Below the pieces are notes generated by a model that was not told where the DNA came from, searched no databases, and saw nothing but the letters and a program-made list of their open reading frames with translations. Shown piece after piece: positions 1-9,497 of a stretch of DNA of 64,000 nucleotides. The DNA comes from Asticcacaulis sp. SL142 (lineage in GTDB: Bacteria; Pseudomonadota; Alphaproteobacteria; Caulobacterales; Caulobacteraceae): the NCBI RefSeq assembly GCF_026625745.1, contig NZ_CP113061.1, positions 2,381,501 to 2,445,500 on the forward strand. The letters are read 5' to 3'. Every line of letters begins with the position of its first letter. Positions within the stretch are counted from its first letter, which is position 1. Made by a program: the position numbers and the translations under genes.

Positions 1-519
1 GGCATCAAGTTTTCGCTGATTTTCGGTGCGATCGTGGGGTCGTTGTCCAACCTCGCCTATGCGTGGCTGGCGACCAAAGGCAATGACGTGATGGCGTTTT
101 CAATCGCGCTCGGCATCGATAATGCCTCCGGCGGGGTCGCGGGCACAGTGCTGATCGCCTATATGTCGTCGCTGATCTCCAAAGGCTATGCGGCGCAGCA
201 ATATGCGCTGTTTACCTCGCTCTATGCCTTACCGGGTAAGCTTTTGGCATCACAATCCGGCAAGATTGTCGAAGAGTCAGCCAAGGCTTCGGACGGGCAA
301 TCGTGGGTCAGTGGGGTTTTTGCCAATACCCCTGCCATAGCCTATGCCAAACCGGCGGAGACTTTGGGCGTATCACCCCACGCATTAGGCGCGGGCTATA
401 TGCTGTTTTTCACCTACACAGCCCTGATCGGCGTGGTGGCGATCATATTAGCCATATGGGTGATCCGCGCCTATGATCCGGACATGAAAAAACCGGCTGA
501 GGATACTCAGCCGGTTTGA
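1..519 (+). CDS. AmpG-like muropeptide/MFS permease, C-terminal part
   Basis: Only the last 172 codons are in the window; the reading frame is open from base 1, so the gene starts upstream. The visible part has three or four hydrophobic membrane segments. A central stretch reading GGVAGTVLIAYMSSL, then a short loop ending QQYALFTSLYALPGK, resembles the conserved region of AmpG-type permeases of the major facilitator superfamily. These import anhydro-muropeptides from the periplasm during cell-wall recycling. The C-terminus is a short charged cytoplasmic tail. The 3' end of the coding sequence forms one arm of an intrinsic terminator. The AmpG assignment rests on family resemblance of a fragment; another sugar or peptide MFS carrier is possible. 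Confidence 0.7.
   Translation, partial: GIKFSLIFGAIVGSLSNLAYAWLATKGNDVMAFSIALGIDNASGGVAGTVLIAYMSSLISKGYAAQQYALFTSLYALPGKLLASQSGKIVEESAKASDGQSWVSGVFANTPAIAYAKPAETLGVSPHALGAGYMLFFTYTALIGVVAIILAIWVIRAYDPDMKKPAEDTQPV
490..517 (+). terminator. Intrinsic terminator overlapping the permease stop codon
   Basis: A perfect 12-bp stem (AAACCGGCTGAG / CTCAGCCGGTTT) with a GATA loop is followed by T-rich GATTTCTTTT. The hairpin lies inside the last codons of the permease gene, and its end overlaps the stop codon. Confidence 0.85.
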
Positions 520-579
520 TTTCTTTTGCTCACGCGCCGCAGGGCTCCTCACATAAGTTCGGACGACCGGTCGGTCTTG

Positions 580-604
580 CCTGAATGCATATAATGCATT
601 CAGG
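580..604 (-). terminator. Hairpin downstream of maeB
   Basis: CCTGAATGCAT and ATGCATTCAGG form a perfect 11-bp stem with a 3-base loop, 7 bases past the maeB stop codon. There is no clear T-run on the minus strand, so it may be a weak terminator or a 3'-end stabilising hairpin. Confidence 0.55.
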
Positions 605-611
605 AATATAT

Positions 612-2894
612 TTACCCGCCGATATCAGCGCGCACATCATAGGCGGCAAAGGTCGCCATGGTCAGGATTTTCGAGACCGAATCCGACAACTGACAAATCT
701 GCACCGGCTTTGACAGACCGAGCAGCAGCGGGCCGACCACCGTCGCGCCACCCAAAGCCTCGATCAGCTTGGTGCCGATAGAGGCCGACTGGATGGCCGG
801 CATGATCAGCACATTGGCCGGAGCCGTCAGGCGCTGGAACGGATAGTTGGCCCAGGTATCAGGATTGAGCGCCACGTCAGGCGGCATATCGCCTTCGAAC
901 TCGAAATCGACGCCGCGCTTTTCGAGCAGTTCCACGGCGCGGGCCACACGTTCACCGCGCTCCCCCGCCGGGTTGCCAAAGGTGGTGTAGCTCATGAACG
1001 CGACGCGCGGCGTATGGCCCATGCGGCGCACCGCCATAGCCGCTTCGATCGCGATATCGCCAAGCTCTTCCGGGGTCGGCAGTTCGGCCACGGTCGTATC
1101 GGCGATAAACACCGTCTTGCCCTTAGCCAATATAATCGACATACCCATAACACGCCCGCCGGGTGCCGGATCGACCACGCGCAGCACGTCCTCAAAGGCC
1201 TGATCGAAAGACCGCGTCAGGCCGGTCACCATGCCGTCGGCATGCCCGGAAATAAGCATGGCGGCGGCAAACGAGTTACGGTCGAGGTTGATCAGACGCT
1301 CCACATCGCGCTTCAGGTAACCTTTGCGTTGCAGGCGGGAATACAAAAGCTGCGCATAGGCGTCGCGACGGTCGGTCAGACGGGCATTGATGATTTCAAT
1401 GCCCTCTTCGGCCGGATTGAGGCCGGCTTTGCGCATACTTTCGTGGACCAGACTTTCACGGCCACACAGGATCGGCGTGCCGAGCCCTTGCGCCTTAAAG
1501 GCATGGGCGGCGCGGATAACGCGAATGTCTTCGCCTTCGGCAAACACGATGCGCTTAGAGGGGCGCGACCGCACCGAGGCCGTGATGTTTTGCAGGAAAC
1601 CCGCCGATGGATCGAGGCGCTGAGCCAGTTCCTTGCGATAGGCTTCCATATCCTCGATCGGCTTGCGCGCCACACCGGTGTCCATGGCGGCTTGGGCGAC
1701 AAACGGCGGCACGTACCAGATCAGGCGCGGGTCAAACGGCGACGGGATGATGTAGTCGCGCCCGAATTTCAGATGGCGGCCCTGATAGGCGGCGGCCACT
1801 TCGTCCGGCACATCTTCGCGCGCCAGTTGGGCCAGAGCCTGCGCGCAGGCGATCTTCATCTCATGGTTCACGCGGCGGGCGCGAACATCGAGCGCCCCGC
1901 GGAAGATGTAGGGGAAGCCCAGGACGTTATTGACCTGATTGGGATAGTCTGAACGACCTGTGGCGACGATGGCGTCGGATCTGACCTTGGCCACATCTTC
2001 GGGGGTGATTTCCGGATCGGGGTTGGCCATGGCGAAGATGATCGGCTGAGGGGCCATGGTGGCGACCATTTCCGGCGTCAGCACGCCCTTGGCCGACAGC
2101 CCTAAGAATACATCCGCCCCGACCATAGCCTCAGCCAGAGTCCGCTTAGGGGTATCAGTGGCGTGAACCGACTTCCATTGGTCCATATCGATGGTGCGGC
2201 CTTTATAGACCACGCCGTGGATATCGACGACCGTGGTGTTTTCAGGTTTCACGCCCATGGCTTTGATCAGGCCCAGCGATGACAGGCCCGCAGCCCCGGC
2301 ACCGCACAGCACGACCTTAACGTCTTCAAAGCGTTTGCCGGTGACCTCAAGCGCGTTGATCAAACCGGCGGCGGCTATAATGGCCGTACCGTGCTGATCA
2401 TCATGGAACACCGGAATATCCGCCATATCCTGCAAGGCGGACTCGATAATGAAACATTCCGGCGACTTGATGTCTTCGAGGTTGATGCCGCCGAACGCTG
2501 GCGTGATGTTTTTCACCACCGTGATAAACTCATCCGGGTCCTGCGTCGTGACTTCGATGTCAAAGCTATCGATATCGGCAAAGCGCTTAAACAGCACCGA
2601 CTTGCCTTCCATGACCGGCTTTGAGGCCAGCGCCCCCAGATTGCCCAGCCCCAGAATAGCCGTGCCGTTCGATATCACCGCCACCATGTTCCCTTTGGCG
2701 GTGTAATCGTAGGCAAGGTCCGGGTTTTCAGCAATTTTGCGCACCGGCACGGCCACGCCCGGCGAATAGGCCAGCGCCAGATCGCGCTGCGTCGCCATAG
2801 GCTTGGTGGCCATCAGGGCAATCTTGCCCGGTTGCGGAAATTGGTGAAGGTTTAGCGCTTCTTCATCACTGAAGGTTTGTTTTTCAATTGGCAT
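612..2894 (-). CDS. maeB: NADP-dependent malic enzyme with C-terminal phosphotransacetylase-like domain
   Basis: This 760-residue protein converts malate to pyruvate and CO2 while reducing NADP, feeding gluconeogenesis and NADPH supply. The malic enzyme domain fills residues 1 to about 420. It has the conserved metal/substrate segment FHDDQHGT (residues 163-170) and a dinucleotide-binding loop CGAGAAG (about 197-203). Residues 430-755 resemble phosphate acetyltransferase, the usual fusion in MaeB/Tme proteins; that domain is generally regulatory and not catalytic. The length fits the family exactly. The start ATG at 2894 precedes MPIEKQTF, and homologues begin similarly. It is divergent from mutS, with a perfect palindrome in the gap that could bind a regulator. 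Confidence 0.96.
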   Translation of the reverse strand: MPIEKQTFSDEEALNLHQFPQPGKIALMATKPMATQRDLALAYSPGVAVPVRKIAENPDLAYDYTAKGNMVAVISNGTAILGLGNLGALASKPVMEGKSVLFKRFADIDSFDIEVTTQDPDEFITVVKNITPAFGGINLEDIKSPECFIIESALQDMADIPVFHDDQHGTAIIAAAGLINALEVTGKRFEDVKVVLCGAGAAGLSSLGLIKAMGVKPENTTVVDIHGVVYKGRTIDMDQWKSVHATDTPKRTLAEAMVGADVFLGLSAKGVLTPEMVATMAPQPIIFAMANPDPEITPEDVAKVRSDAIVATGRSDYPNQVNNVLGFPYIFRGALDVRARRVNHEMKIACAQALAQLAREDVPDEVAAAYQGRHLKFGRDYIIPSPFDPRLIWYVPPFVAQAAMDTGVARKPIEDMEAYRKELAQRLDPSAGFLQNITASVRSRPSKRIVFAEGEDIRVIRAAHAFKAQGLGTPILCGRESLVHESMRKAGLNPAEEGIEIINARLTDRRDAYAQLLYSRLQRKGYLKRDVERLINLDRNSFAAAMLISGHADGMVTGLTRSFDQAFEDVLRVVDPAPGGRVMGMSIILAKGKTVFIADTTVAELPTPEELGDIAIEAAMAVRRMGHTPRVAFMSYTTFGNPAGERGERVARAVELLEKRGVDFEFEGDMPPDVALNPDTWANYPFQRLTAPANVLIMPAIQSASIGTKLIEALGGATVVGPLLLGLSKPVQICQLSDSVSKILTMATFAAYDVRADIGG

Positions 2895-2988
2895 GAGATA
2901 CTCAATTCGGCCTTTTATATTATAAATTCCCGGTGATTTTTATTTTACGGGCTTTATATCAACACCTTAACGACAAAGGCGACTAAAA

Positions 2989-3002
2989 TTTGTGCGCACA
3001 AA
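2989..3002. promoter_or_regulatory. 14-bp perfect palindrome between maeB and mutS
   Basis: TTTGTGCGCACAAA is a perfect palindrome about 95 bases upstream of maeB and 130 upstream of mutS, in an AT-rich divergent promoter region. It has the form of a dimeric repressor or activator site. The protein that binds it is not identifiable from the window. Confidence 0.4.
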
Positions 3003-3131
3003 ACTTCACTTAAAATATGCGTTTGTTTCTTTGGGCGCGCACACTTACCCTTGGGTCAACTAAGGCTTTGAAAAATGACTGTGTAATGTGCTGCATAATA
3101 GCTAGGCACAAAGGTTAACAGTGTTTAAGTT

Positions 3132-5867
3132 ATGGACATGAATGCTTCGTTTTCCGCACCCGAAATTACCCCTGATGAGTTGGCGGCGCGCTTAGAAGGT
3201 GCGACGCCCGTTATCGCGCAATATATTGAAACCAAGGCGTCTCAGCCCGATGCGCTGCTGTTTTTTCGCATGGGCGATTTCTATGAGGTGTTCTTTGATG
3301 ATGCCGTAAAAGCCGCCGCCGCGTTAGGGCTGGCGCTCACCAAACGCGGGAAATATCAGGGCGAAGACATCCCTATGGCCGGGGTGCCTGCCCATGCCGC
3401 CGAAGCCTATATAGCCAAGCTTATCCGCGCCGGTTTCCGCGTCGCCGTGTGCGATCAGCTCGAAGACCCGGCCGAGGCCAAGAAACGCGGCTCAAAATCG
3501 GTCGTCAAACGCGGCATTGTGCGCATCGTCACCCCCGGCACCCTGACCGAAGACAGTTTGCTGGAGGCCAGTGGCGCCAACCGGCTGGTGGCCATATCTG
3601 CGCGGGCCGGGGTCATGGCGCTGGCATGTGTGGAACTGTCGACCGGCGACGTCGAATGTCTTGAGGTCACACCGGAAAGTCTGGGGTCGCACCTGTCGGC
3701 GCTTCGTCCGTCTGAGACTCTGGTGGCCGACCGCCTGCTGGGCGATGAGGCGGTTTACGGTCTGGTCAAGGTTTTGGGCGGCGTCATTCAGCCTCAAGCT
3801 GCGGCCTTGTCCGATCCGGCAGCCGGACTTACCCGCCTGAAACGATTATATGGCGTTGAAACGCTTGACGGCTTTGGCGCGTTCAGTCCGGCAGAAGTCT
3901 CGGCGCTTGGCCTGATTGCCGCCTATATCGATGTCACTCAGGCCGGTAAGCTGCCGGTCTTAAAAGCCCCGCGCAGGCTGGGGGCCCAGACCTTTCTGGC
4001 CATTGATCCGTCAACCCGCGCCTCGCTCGAAATTGACCGGGCCCAGCGCGGCGGGCGCGAAGGTTCCCTGATCGCCGCCATCGACCGCACCATGACGTCG
4101 GGCGGTTCGCGCCTGTTGTCGGCGCGGCTGGCGCGACCGTTGATTGATCCGCTTGCGATCAACGCCCGCCTTGATGCCGTCGAATGGCTGATCGAACGCA
4201 GAGGCCTTCGTCAGGAGGTTCGCAATACCCTGCGCGGCCTGCCGGATATGGCGCGCGCCCTGTCACGGCTCGGTCTTGGGCGCGGCGGCCCGCGTGACCT
4301 TAAGGTCATCAAGGACTGCCTGAGCCATGCGGGCGGACTGATCAATCTGTTGCAATCGGCGGATCGCGATAGCTCGGCGCTCGATACCCATCCGGCTGAG
4401 ATTATGGCCCAGATTACGTCGCTTACGCCTTCCGAAGCGGTGGAGGCGCTGAACTACCGCTTAGGTCAGGCGCTGGTCGATGAACCGCCGCTTATGGCGC
4501 GCGACGGCGGCTTTATTCGCCCGAACTATAACGCTAATCTCAACGCTGCGATCAATTTAAGGAACGATAGCCGTCAGGTCATTCTGCAACTGGAAGCCCA
4601 ACTTCAGGGCGAGACGGGCCTGCCGCTCAAGATCAAATATAATGGCGTGCTCGGCTACTTTATCGAACTGTCGGCCAAGCAGGCCGAAGGTATTGCCACG
4701 TTACCTAATGCCGCGCATTTCATCCATCGCCAGACCCTGGCCAATCAGGTGCGTTATTCGACCACCGAACTGATCGATCTCGATAGCCGGATTCAACGCG
4801 CCGCCTCCGATGCCCTGACGCTGGAACTGGCCATTTTCGAGGACCTGCGCGAAGAGGTGCGTCATCTGACCCACGAATTGCAGCAGATGTTCGACGCGGT
4901 CTGCGCGCTCGATGTCGCCTGCGCCGCTGCCGAATGGGCTGAGGATCATGAGGCCACCCGTCCGGTTATTTTCGACGGCCCGCTGTTTGATGCCAAGGGT
5001 GCGAAACACCCGGTCGTGGTGCAAGCTTTGCGGTCTGAGGGCAAGCCGTTTACGCCCAATGACTGCTGCCTTGATGCGTCGGGGCAAGCGGGCGCGCGGC
5101 TGTCGCTGGTCACCGGCCCGAACATGGCCGGTAAATCGACCTTTTTACGCCAGAACGCCATCCTGATCATCATGGCGCAGGCAGGGCTTTATGTGCCTGC
5201 CGCATCGCTTAAGCTTGGGGTGGTTGACCGTCTTTTCAGCCGCGTCGGGGCCGGGGATGATCTGGCGCAGGGCCGTTCAACCTTCATGATGGAAATGGTC
5301 GAAACCGCCGCGATCCTAAGTCAGGCGACGGATCGATCATTCGTTATTCTGGATGAAATCGGGCGCGGTACGGCGACCTTTGACGGACTGGCCATCGCTT
5401 GGGCGGCGGCTGAAAATCTGCATGAAACTATCAAATGCCGAGCCTTGTTTGCGACCCACTATCATGAGATGTCAAAGCTGGAGCAACTGCTGTCGGCCTG
5501 TGAGAACATTTCGCTGACCGCCAAGGAGCACAATGGCGATCTGATCTTCCTGCACGAAGCTAAAAAAGGGGCGGCGGATCGCTCTTACGGCGTGCAGGTC
5601 GCCAAACTGGCTGGTATGCCGCCACGGGTGGTCGCCCGCGCCCGCGATATTCTGGAGCGGCTGGAATCCGAAAACGCCACCCGGCTTAAGCTCGATGATC
5701 TGCCGTTGTTTGCCAGCCTCCAACCGGAGCCGGTCAAAAATGCTGCACCGCAACAACAATCCGAAGCCGAAAAAGCGTTATTGGCGCTAAACCCTGACGA
5801 TTTAAGCCCCAGAGAAGCCTTAGAGGTCATCTATCGTTTACGGACTCTGGTTAAGATCGAGGCTTAA
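3132..5867 (+). CDS. mutS: DNA mismatch repair ATPase MutS
   Basis: This 911-residue protein recognises base mismatches and small loops after replication and starts repair with MutL. The N-terminal mismatch-reading motif GDFYEVF (residues 48-54) contains the Phe-x-Glu wedge. Connector, lever and clamp domains follow. The ABC-type ATPase at the C-terminus has Walker A GPNMAGKST (662-670) and Walker B VILDEIGRGT (about 736-745). Length and domain order are normal. The ATG at 3132 is the first in frame; a second Met two codons later is an alternative start. It is followed 36 bases later by glnD on the same strand. Confidence 0.98.
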   Translation: MDMNASFSAPEITPDELAARLEGATPVIAQYIETKASQPDALLFFRMGDFYEVFFDDAVKAAAALGLALTKRGKYQGEDIPMAGVPAHAAEAYIAKLIRAGFRVAVCDQLEDPAEAKKRGSKSVVKRGIVRIVTPGTLTEDSLLEASGANRLVAISARAGVMALACVELSTGDVECLEVTPESLGSHLSALRPSETLVADRLLGDEAVYGLVKVLGGVIQPQAAALSDPAAGLTRLKRLYGVETLDGFGAFSPAEVSALGLIAAYIDVTQAGKLPVLKAPRRLGAQTFLAIDPSTRASLEIDRAQRGGREGSLIAAIDRTMTSGGSRLLSARLARPLIDPLAINARLDAVEWLIERRGLRQEVRNTLRGLPDMARALSRLGLGRGGPRDLKVIKDCLSHAGGLINLLQSADRDSSALDTHPAEIMAQITSLTPSEAVEALNYRLGQALVDEPPLMARDGGFIRPNYNANLNAAINLRNDSRQVILQLEAQLQGETGLPLKIKYNGVLGYFIELSAKQAEGIATLPNAAHFIHRQTLANQVRYSTTELIDLDSRIQRAASDALTLELAIFEDLREEVRHLTHELQQMFDAVCALDVACAAAEWAEDHEATRPVIFDGPLFDAKGAKHPVVVQALRSEGKPFTPNDCCLDASGQAGARLSLVTGPNMAGKSTFLRQNAILIIMAQAGLYVPAASLKLGVVDRLFSRVGAGDDLAQGRSTFMMEMVETAAILSQATDRSFVILDEIGRGTATFDGLAIAWAAAENLHETIKCRALFATHYHEMSKLEQLLSACENISLTAKEHNGDLIFLHEAKKGAADRSYGVQVAKLAGMPPRVVARARDILERLESENATRLKLDDLPLFASLQPEPVKNAAPQQQSEAEKALLALNPDDLSPREALEVIYRLRTLVKIEA

Positions 5868-5903
5868 GTTGCTAAACCTTAGCCGCATAACCACCTGTAG
5901 TAC

Positions 5904-8726
5904 ATGTTGACCCATACCCACCCGCATCCTTACCAGTTCCGCATCAACGGACAGCTCCTGCGTCAGAAGCTGACGCAGGCCTATGAGGACTCGACGGGCG
6001 ATGTCTATGATCTCAGGCGGCGGGCCATTGCGATCCTGAAAGAGGCCTGGGATCAGGGCCGCGAAAGCATTTTGGCCAATATCGACCAGGAAAAAGGCGG
6101 GCTATCGACTGCCCGTGCCGTGTCGAAATGTGCCGATGAAATCATTAGCGCCCTGTGGGACTTTACCCTGACCCACGTTTACCGCGCCCGCAACCCGACC
6201 GAGGGTGAGCGCCTGTCGCTGGTCGCCGTGGGTGGCTACGGACGGGGTGAGCTTGCCCCCTATTCCGACATCGATCTTCTGTTTCTTAGGGCCTGGCGCG
6301 AAACGCCGCACTCAGAAAGCGTGATCGAATTCATTCTCTATAGCCTGTGGGATCTGGGCTTCAAGGTAGGCCATGCCTCGCGCACGGTCGATGAAACCCT
6401 GAAATATGCAAGGAATGATCACACGATCCTGACCGCCGTGCTGGAGTTCCGGCCCATCGCCGGTGATCTTGATCTGGTGCAGAACCTGAAAGACAAGCTG
6501 GCGTCGGACGTTATCCGCAACGGCGCCTATGCCTTTATTGCCGCCAAGCTTGATGAACGTGACACCCGCCACGCCAAGTTAGGCGACGCCCGCTATGTGG
6601 TTGAACCCAATGTCAAAGAGGGCAAGGGGGGCCTGCGCGATCTGCATACCCTGTTCTGGCTGGCCAAGTTCTTAGCGGGCACCACGCCGTCACCGGTCAA
6701 TAAGGGCTGGTTCGCGCTGGAAACCATCCTGACCGATAAGGAACGCACCACCTTCCTCGCCGCCTTTGAGTTTCTGTGGAAGGTGCGCATCCTGCTGCAC
6801 ATCATTTCCGGACGGGGCGATGACCGGCTTGGGTTCGATGTTCAGCCCGAAATCGCCCAGCGCATGGGTTATATCGATAAAAATGGTGAGCCGGCCGTTG
6901 AGCGCTTCATGCGCCGCTATTTTGTGGTCACCAAGGAAGTGGGCGCGCTAACCCGCATTTTCTGTACCAAGCTTGAGGCCCAACAAACCAAGCCGCTGCG
7001 TAAACTCAGTTACATGATCCAGTCGTCGATCATGTCGCTGGCCAAGCCCGACCATCCGGGCTTTATTATCGACGCGGGCCGCTTAAGCGTGCAATCGCCG
7101 GACATCTTCATCAAGTCGCCCGAAGCGATGTTCTCGCTGTTCAAGATGGCTGACCGGCTGGAGCTTGACCTGCACCCGGACGCCTTTACCGCCATCAACC
7201 GCAATTTGAAGCTGATCAATCCGGCTTTGCGGCGCGACCCTAAGTCCGCCAAGCTGTTTCTTGATATTCTGGTGCGTGGCAAAAATCCGTACCGCACCTT
7301 GTCCCTGATGACCGAGACCGGATTGCTGGGCCGCTATATCCCTGAGTTCGGCCATATCGTCGCCCAGACCCAGTTCAATATGTATCACGCCTATACGGTC
7401 GATGATCATACCCTGCGCGCCATCGGCATTATTCGCGATATCGAGACCGGCCGCTATACCGAAGACCACCCGCTGTCGTCGTCGATCCTGCCGCATCTGG
7501 CCGACAAAGAGACGCTGTATCTGGCCATGCTGCTGCATGACGTCGGTAAGGGCGGCGAGGACGGTCAGGAAATCGGCGGCGAACGGGCGGCGCGTAAGGC
7601 GTGCGAGCGGCTGGGCCTCAAGGACTGGCAGATTGATCAGGTGGCATGGCTGGTGCGCAATCATCTGGTGCTGTCGGATTTTGCGCAAAAACGCGATGTG
7701 TCCGACCCTGAAACTATCGCCGCCTTTGCGCGCATAGTCGAAACCCCTGAGCGTCTGCGGCTGCTGCTGGTGCTGACGGTGGCCGATATCCGCGCGGTCG
7801 GGCCCGGTGTGTGGAACGGCTGGAAAGGCCAGTTGATGCGCGATCTGCTGCACGCCACCGAGGCCGTGTTCCGCGGTGGCCGTGAAGCTGATGCGGCGGG
7901 CTTTGCGCGTGAGAATATCCGCGAACGCTCTGAGGCCGCTCGCAGCCATCTGATTGCCCAAAAGCCGGATATCCGCGACTGGCTGGCCACCATGGAAGAT
8001 TCCTATGTGGTGGCGTTTAGCGAAAGCGAAGTGCTGGATCATGCCGTGCTGGCGCGCTCGGCCGAGGCCGGTCATCCCTCGGCTCTGGCCTATGTTGACC
8101 CCAAGCGCAACGCTACGGCTTTGTCTGTGGCCGCCAAGGACCGGCCCGGATTGTTTGCCGACCTGTCACGGGCACTGGCGAATTTAGGGGCCAATGTCGT
8201 CGGCGCGCAGGTGTTCACCTCAAAAGACGGGCTGGCGCTCGATATTTTCTACGTTCAGGATATTCAGGGCCTGCCCTATGGCCACGATACCGAACGCAAC
8301 CTGAAACTGGCCCAAAGCGCCCTTGAAAAGGCGGCGGTGGGCGGAGCCAAGCCGCTGGAGATGGGCCGCAAACCGCTGGCGGCGCGTATGGCGGCATTTG
8401 CGATTGCGCCGACGGTGGTGTTTGACGACGATAGCTGCAATCACGCCACCATTATCGAAGTGTCTGGACGCGACCGCTCCGGGCTGCTGGCGGATATCGT
8501 CGACGCTTTAAGTCAGGCGAAGTTGAATATCGCCTCGGCCCATATTGATTGTTACGGGGAGCGCGCGGTCGATGCGTTCTACGTCAATCCGGCCAATGAC
8601 GATCACGCGCATCTTAACAAGAACCAGAAATCCCTGCTTAAAAAAGAGCTGCTGAAAGTGCTTGATCCGGAGATGAAGCAGACCGGAAAGGTTCTGGCCA
8701 AGGCGCGGGCGTCACTCGCCCGCTAA
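5904..8726 (+). CDS. glnD: [Protein-PII] uridylyltransferase / uridylyl-removing enzyme
   Basis: This 940-residue bifunctional sensor of nitrogen status adds UMP to PII when glutamine is low and removes it when glutamine is high. The nucleotidyltransferase motif GGYGRGELAPYSDIDLLF lies at about residues 110-127. The HD phosphohydrolase motif LLHDVGKGG is at about 541-549, and two ACT domains (about 735-820 and 845-925) bind glutamine. All parts are intact. It follows mutS closely, and both are probably read from upstream. Its stop codon is 2 bases from the end of the convergent membrane-protein gene at 8729. Confidence 0.97.
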   Translation: MLTHTHPHPYQFRINGQLLRQKLTQAYEDSTGDVYDLRRRAIAILKEAWDQGRESILANIDQEKGGLSTARAVSKCADEIISALWDFTLTHVYRARNPTEGERLSLVAVGGYGRGELAPYSDIDLLFLRAWRETPHSESVIEFILYSLWDLGFKVGHASRTVDETLKYARNDHTILTAVLEFRPIAGDLDLVQNLKDKLASDVIRNGAYAFIAAKLDERDTRHAKLGDARYVVEPNVKEGKGGLRDLHTLFWLAKFLAGTTPSPVNKGWFALETILTDKERTTFLAAFEFLWKVRILLHIISGRGDDRLGFDVQPEIAQRMGYIDKNGEPAVERFMRRYFVVTKEVGALTRIFCTKLEAQQTKPLRKLSYMIQSSIMSLAKPDHPGFIIDAGRLSVQSPDIFIKSPEAMFSLFKMADRLELDLHPDAFTAINRNLKLINPALRRDPKSAKLFLDILVRGKNPYRTLSLMTETGLLGRYIPEFGHIVAQTQFNMYHAYTVDDHTLRAIGIIRDIETGRYTEDHPLSSSILPHLADKETLYLAMLLHDVGKGGEDGQEIGGERAARKACERLGLKDWQIDQVAWLVRNHLVLSDFAQKRDVSDPETIAAFARIVETPERLRLLLVLTVADIRAVGPGVWNGWKGQLMRDLLHATEAVFRGGREADAAGFARENIRERSEAARSHLIAQKPDIRDWLATMEDSYVVAFSESEVLDHAVLARSAEAGHPSALAYVDPKRNATALSVAAKDRPGLFADLSRALANLGANVVGAQVFTSKDGLALDIFYVQDIQGLPYGHDTERNLKLAQSALEKAAVGGAKPLEMGRKPLAARMAAFAIAPTVVFDDDSCNHATIIEVSGRDRSGLLADIVDALSQAKLNIASAHIDCYGERAVDAFYVNPANDDHAHLNKNQKSLLKKELLKVLDPEMKQTGKVLAKARASLAR

Positions 8727-8728
8727 CA

Positions 8729-9334
8729 CTATATTCCGAAACGGGAATATTCTTCGGGCACCTCAATGCCATAGAGATAGCCGCCGTACATGGCCATCAG
8801 CAGCCAGGTCACATAACCGCCGATACCGACGACCAGCAACAGCATAACCCATGCGGCGGGCCGGTTCTTTTTCTTGAAGATATCAAAGGTGATGCAGCCC
8901 ATATGGGTAAACAGCGCCATGATCGCCAACCCATAAAAGCCGTACGCCACATACTGCCACGGCCAGACCTGAAACTGAGCGGCGATGAAATAGGCATTGG
9001 TGTCGAGATTGAACACATAGCGCGCCACCCCGATCATGGCGACATGCACAATCATAAAGACGGCCATGTAGATACCGGACGCCGCCTGTAGCTGATGGAT
9101 GATGTCCTTGCGCTCCGTCCAGATGTCGCGGCACAGGGCGTAGCCGGTGATGATCTGTAAGGTCAGGGCCAGAAACAGACCCATCTCGACCACCGGATGG
9201 CGGTAGACCAGACGCACAGCGTCCATGAACTGAAGGGCCGCGTCCATGCCCAGCAGCCCCACCAGATGATTTGTCAGATGTAAAATAAGGAAAGCAAAGA
9301 CCACTGCCCCCGAAGTCTTATGCAGGCTTTCCAT
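8729..9334 (-). CDS. Five-helix membrane protein, cytochrome b-like
   Basis: This 201-residue protein has about five predicted membrane helices (near residues 8-28, 48-68, 88-108, 130-148 and 158-182). Several histidines lie in or next to helices: the start MESLHKTSG, then LILHLTNH, MIVHVAM and LFTHMG. Paired histidines in membrane helices, and the HKTSG start, recall the heme-b anchor subunits of succinate dehydrogenase or fumarate reductase, or related membrane cytochromes. There are no neighbouring flavoprotein or iron-sulfur genes, so any electron-transfer partner is unknown. It is convergent with glnD. Family assignment is tentative; the reading frame itself is well supported. Confidence 0.7.
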   Translation of the reverse strand: MESLHKTSGAVVFAFLILHLTNHLVGLLGMDAALQFMDAVRLVYRHPVVEMGLFLALTLQIITGYALCRDIWTERKDIIHQLQAASGIYMAVFMIVHVAMIGVARYVFNLDTNAYFIAAQFQVWPWQYVAYGFYGLAIMALFTHMGCITFDIFKKKNRPAAWVMLLLVVGIGGYVTWLLMAMYGGYLYGIEVPEEYSRFGI

Positions 9335-9385
9335 CTGTACGCTGCGGGCCCCCGCCCCTCGAAACCGTGCCTCATTTAAGTCTCA

Positions 9386-9403
9386 TTTTCAGTCGGCTGA
9401 AAA
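9386..9403. terminator. Small hairpin between trmB and the membrane-protein gene
   Basis: TTTTCAG TCGG CTGAAAA forms a 7-bp stem. It is followed on the plus strand by an A/T-symmetric stretch (GGTTTTTTCAAAAAAC). It could end the trmB transcript or lie in the leader of the gene at 8729-9334. Confidence 0.3.
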
Positions 9404-9497
9404 GGGGTTTTTTCAAAAAACTTATCTAAATCTGATTTTTGTTGCATTCGTGCCGAACTTTAGCGCGTCAGGCGAGTTTTGCGGCACCATTAAGTGA

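Noticed and set aside
1014-1952. 312-codon open frame on the plus strand
   Set aside because: It is antisense to maeB in high-GC DNA, has unnatural composition rich in His, Gly and Arg, and no ribosome site.
7083-8075. 330-codon open frame on the minus strand
   Set aside because: It is antisense to glnD, whose plus-strand frame carries full HD and ACT motifs.
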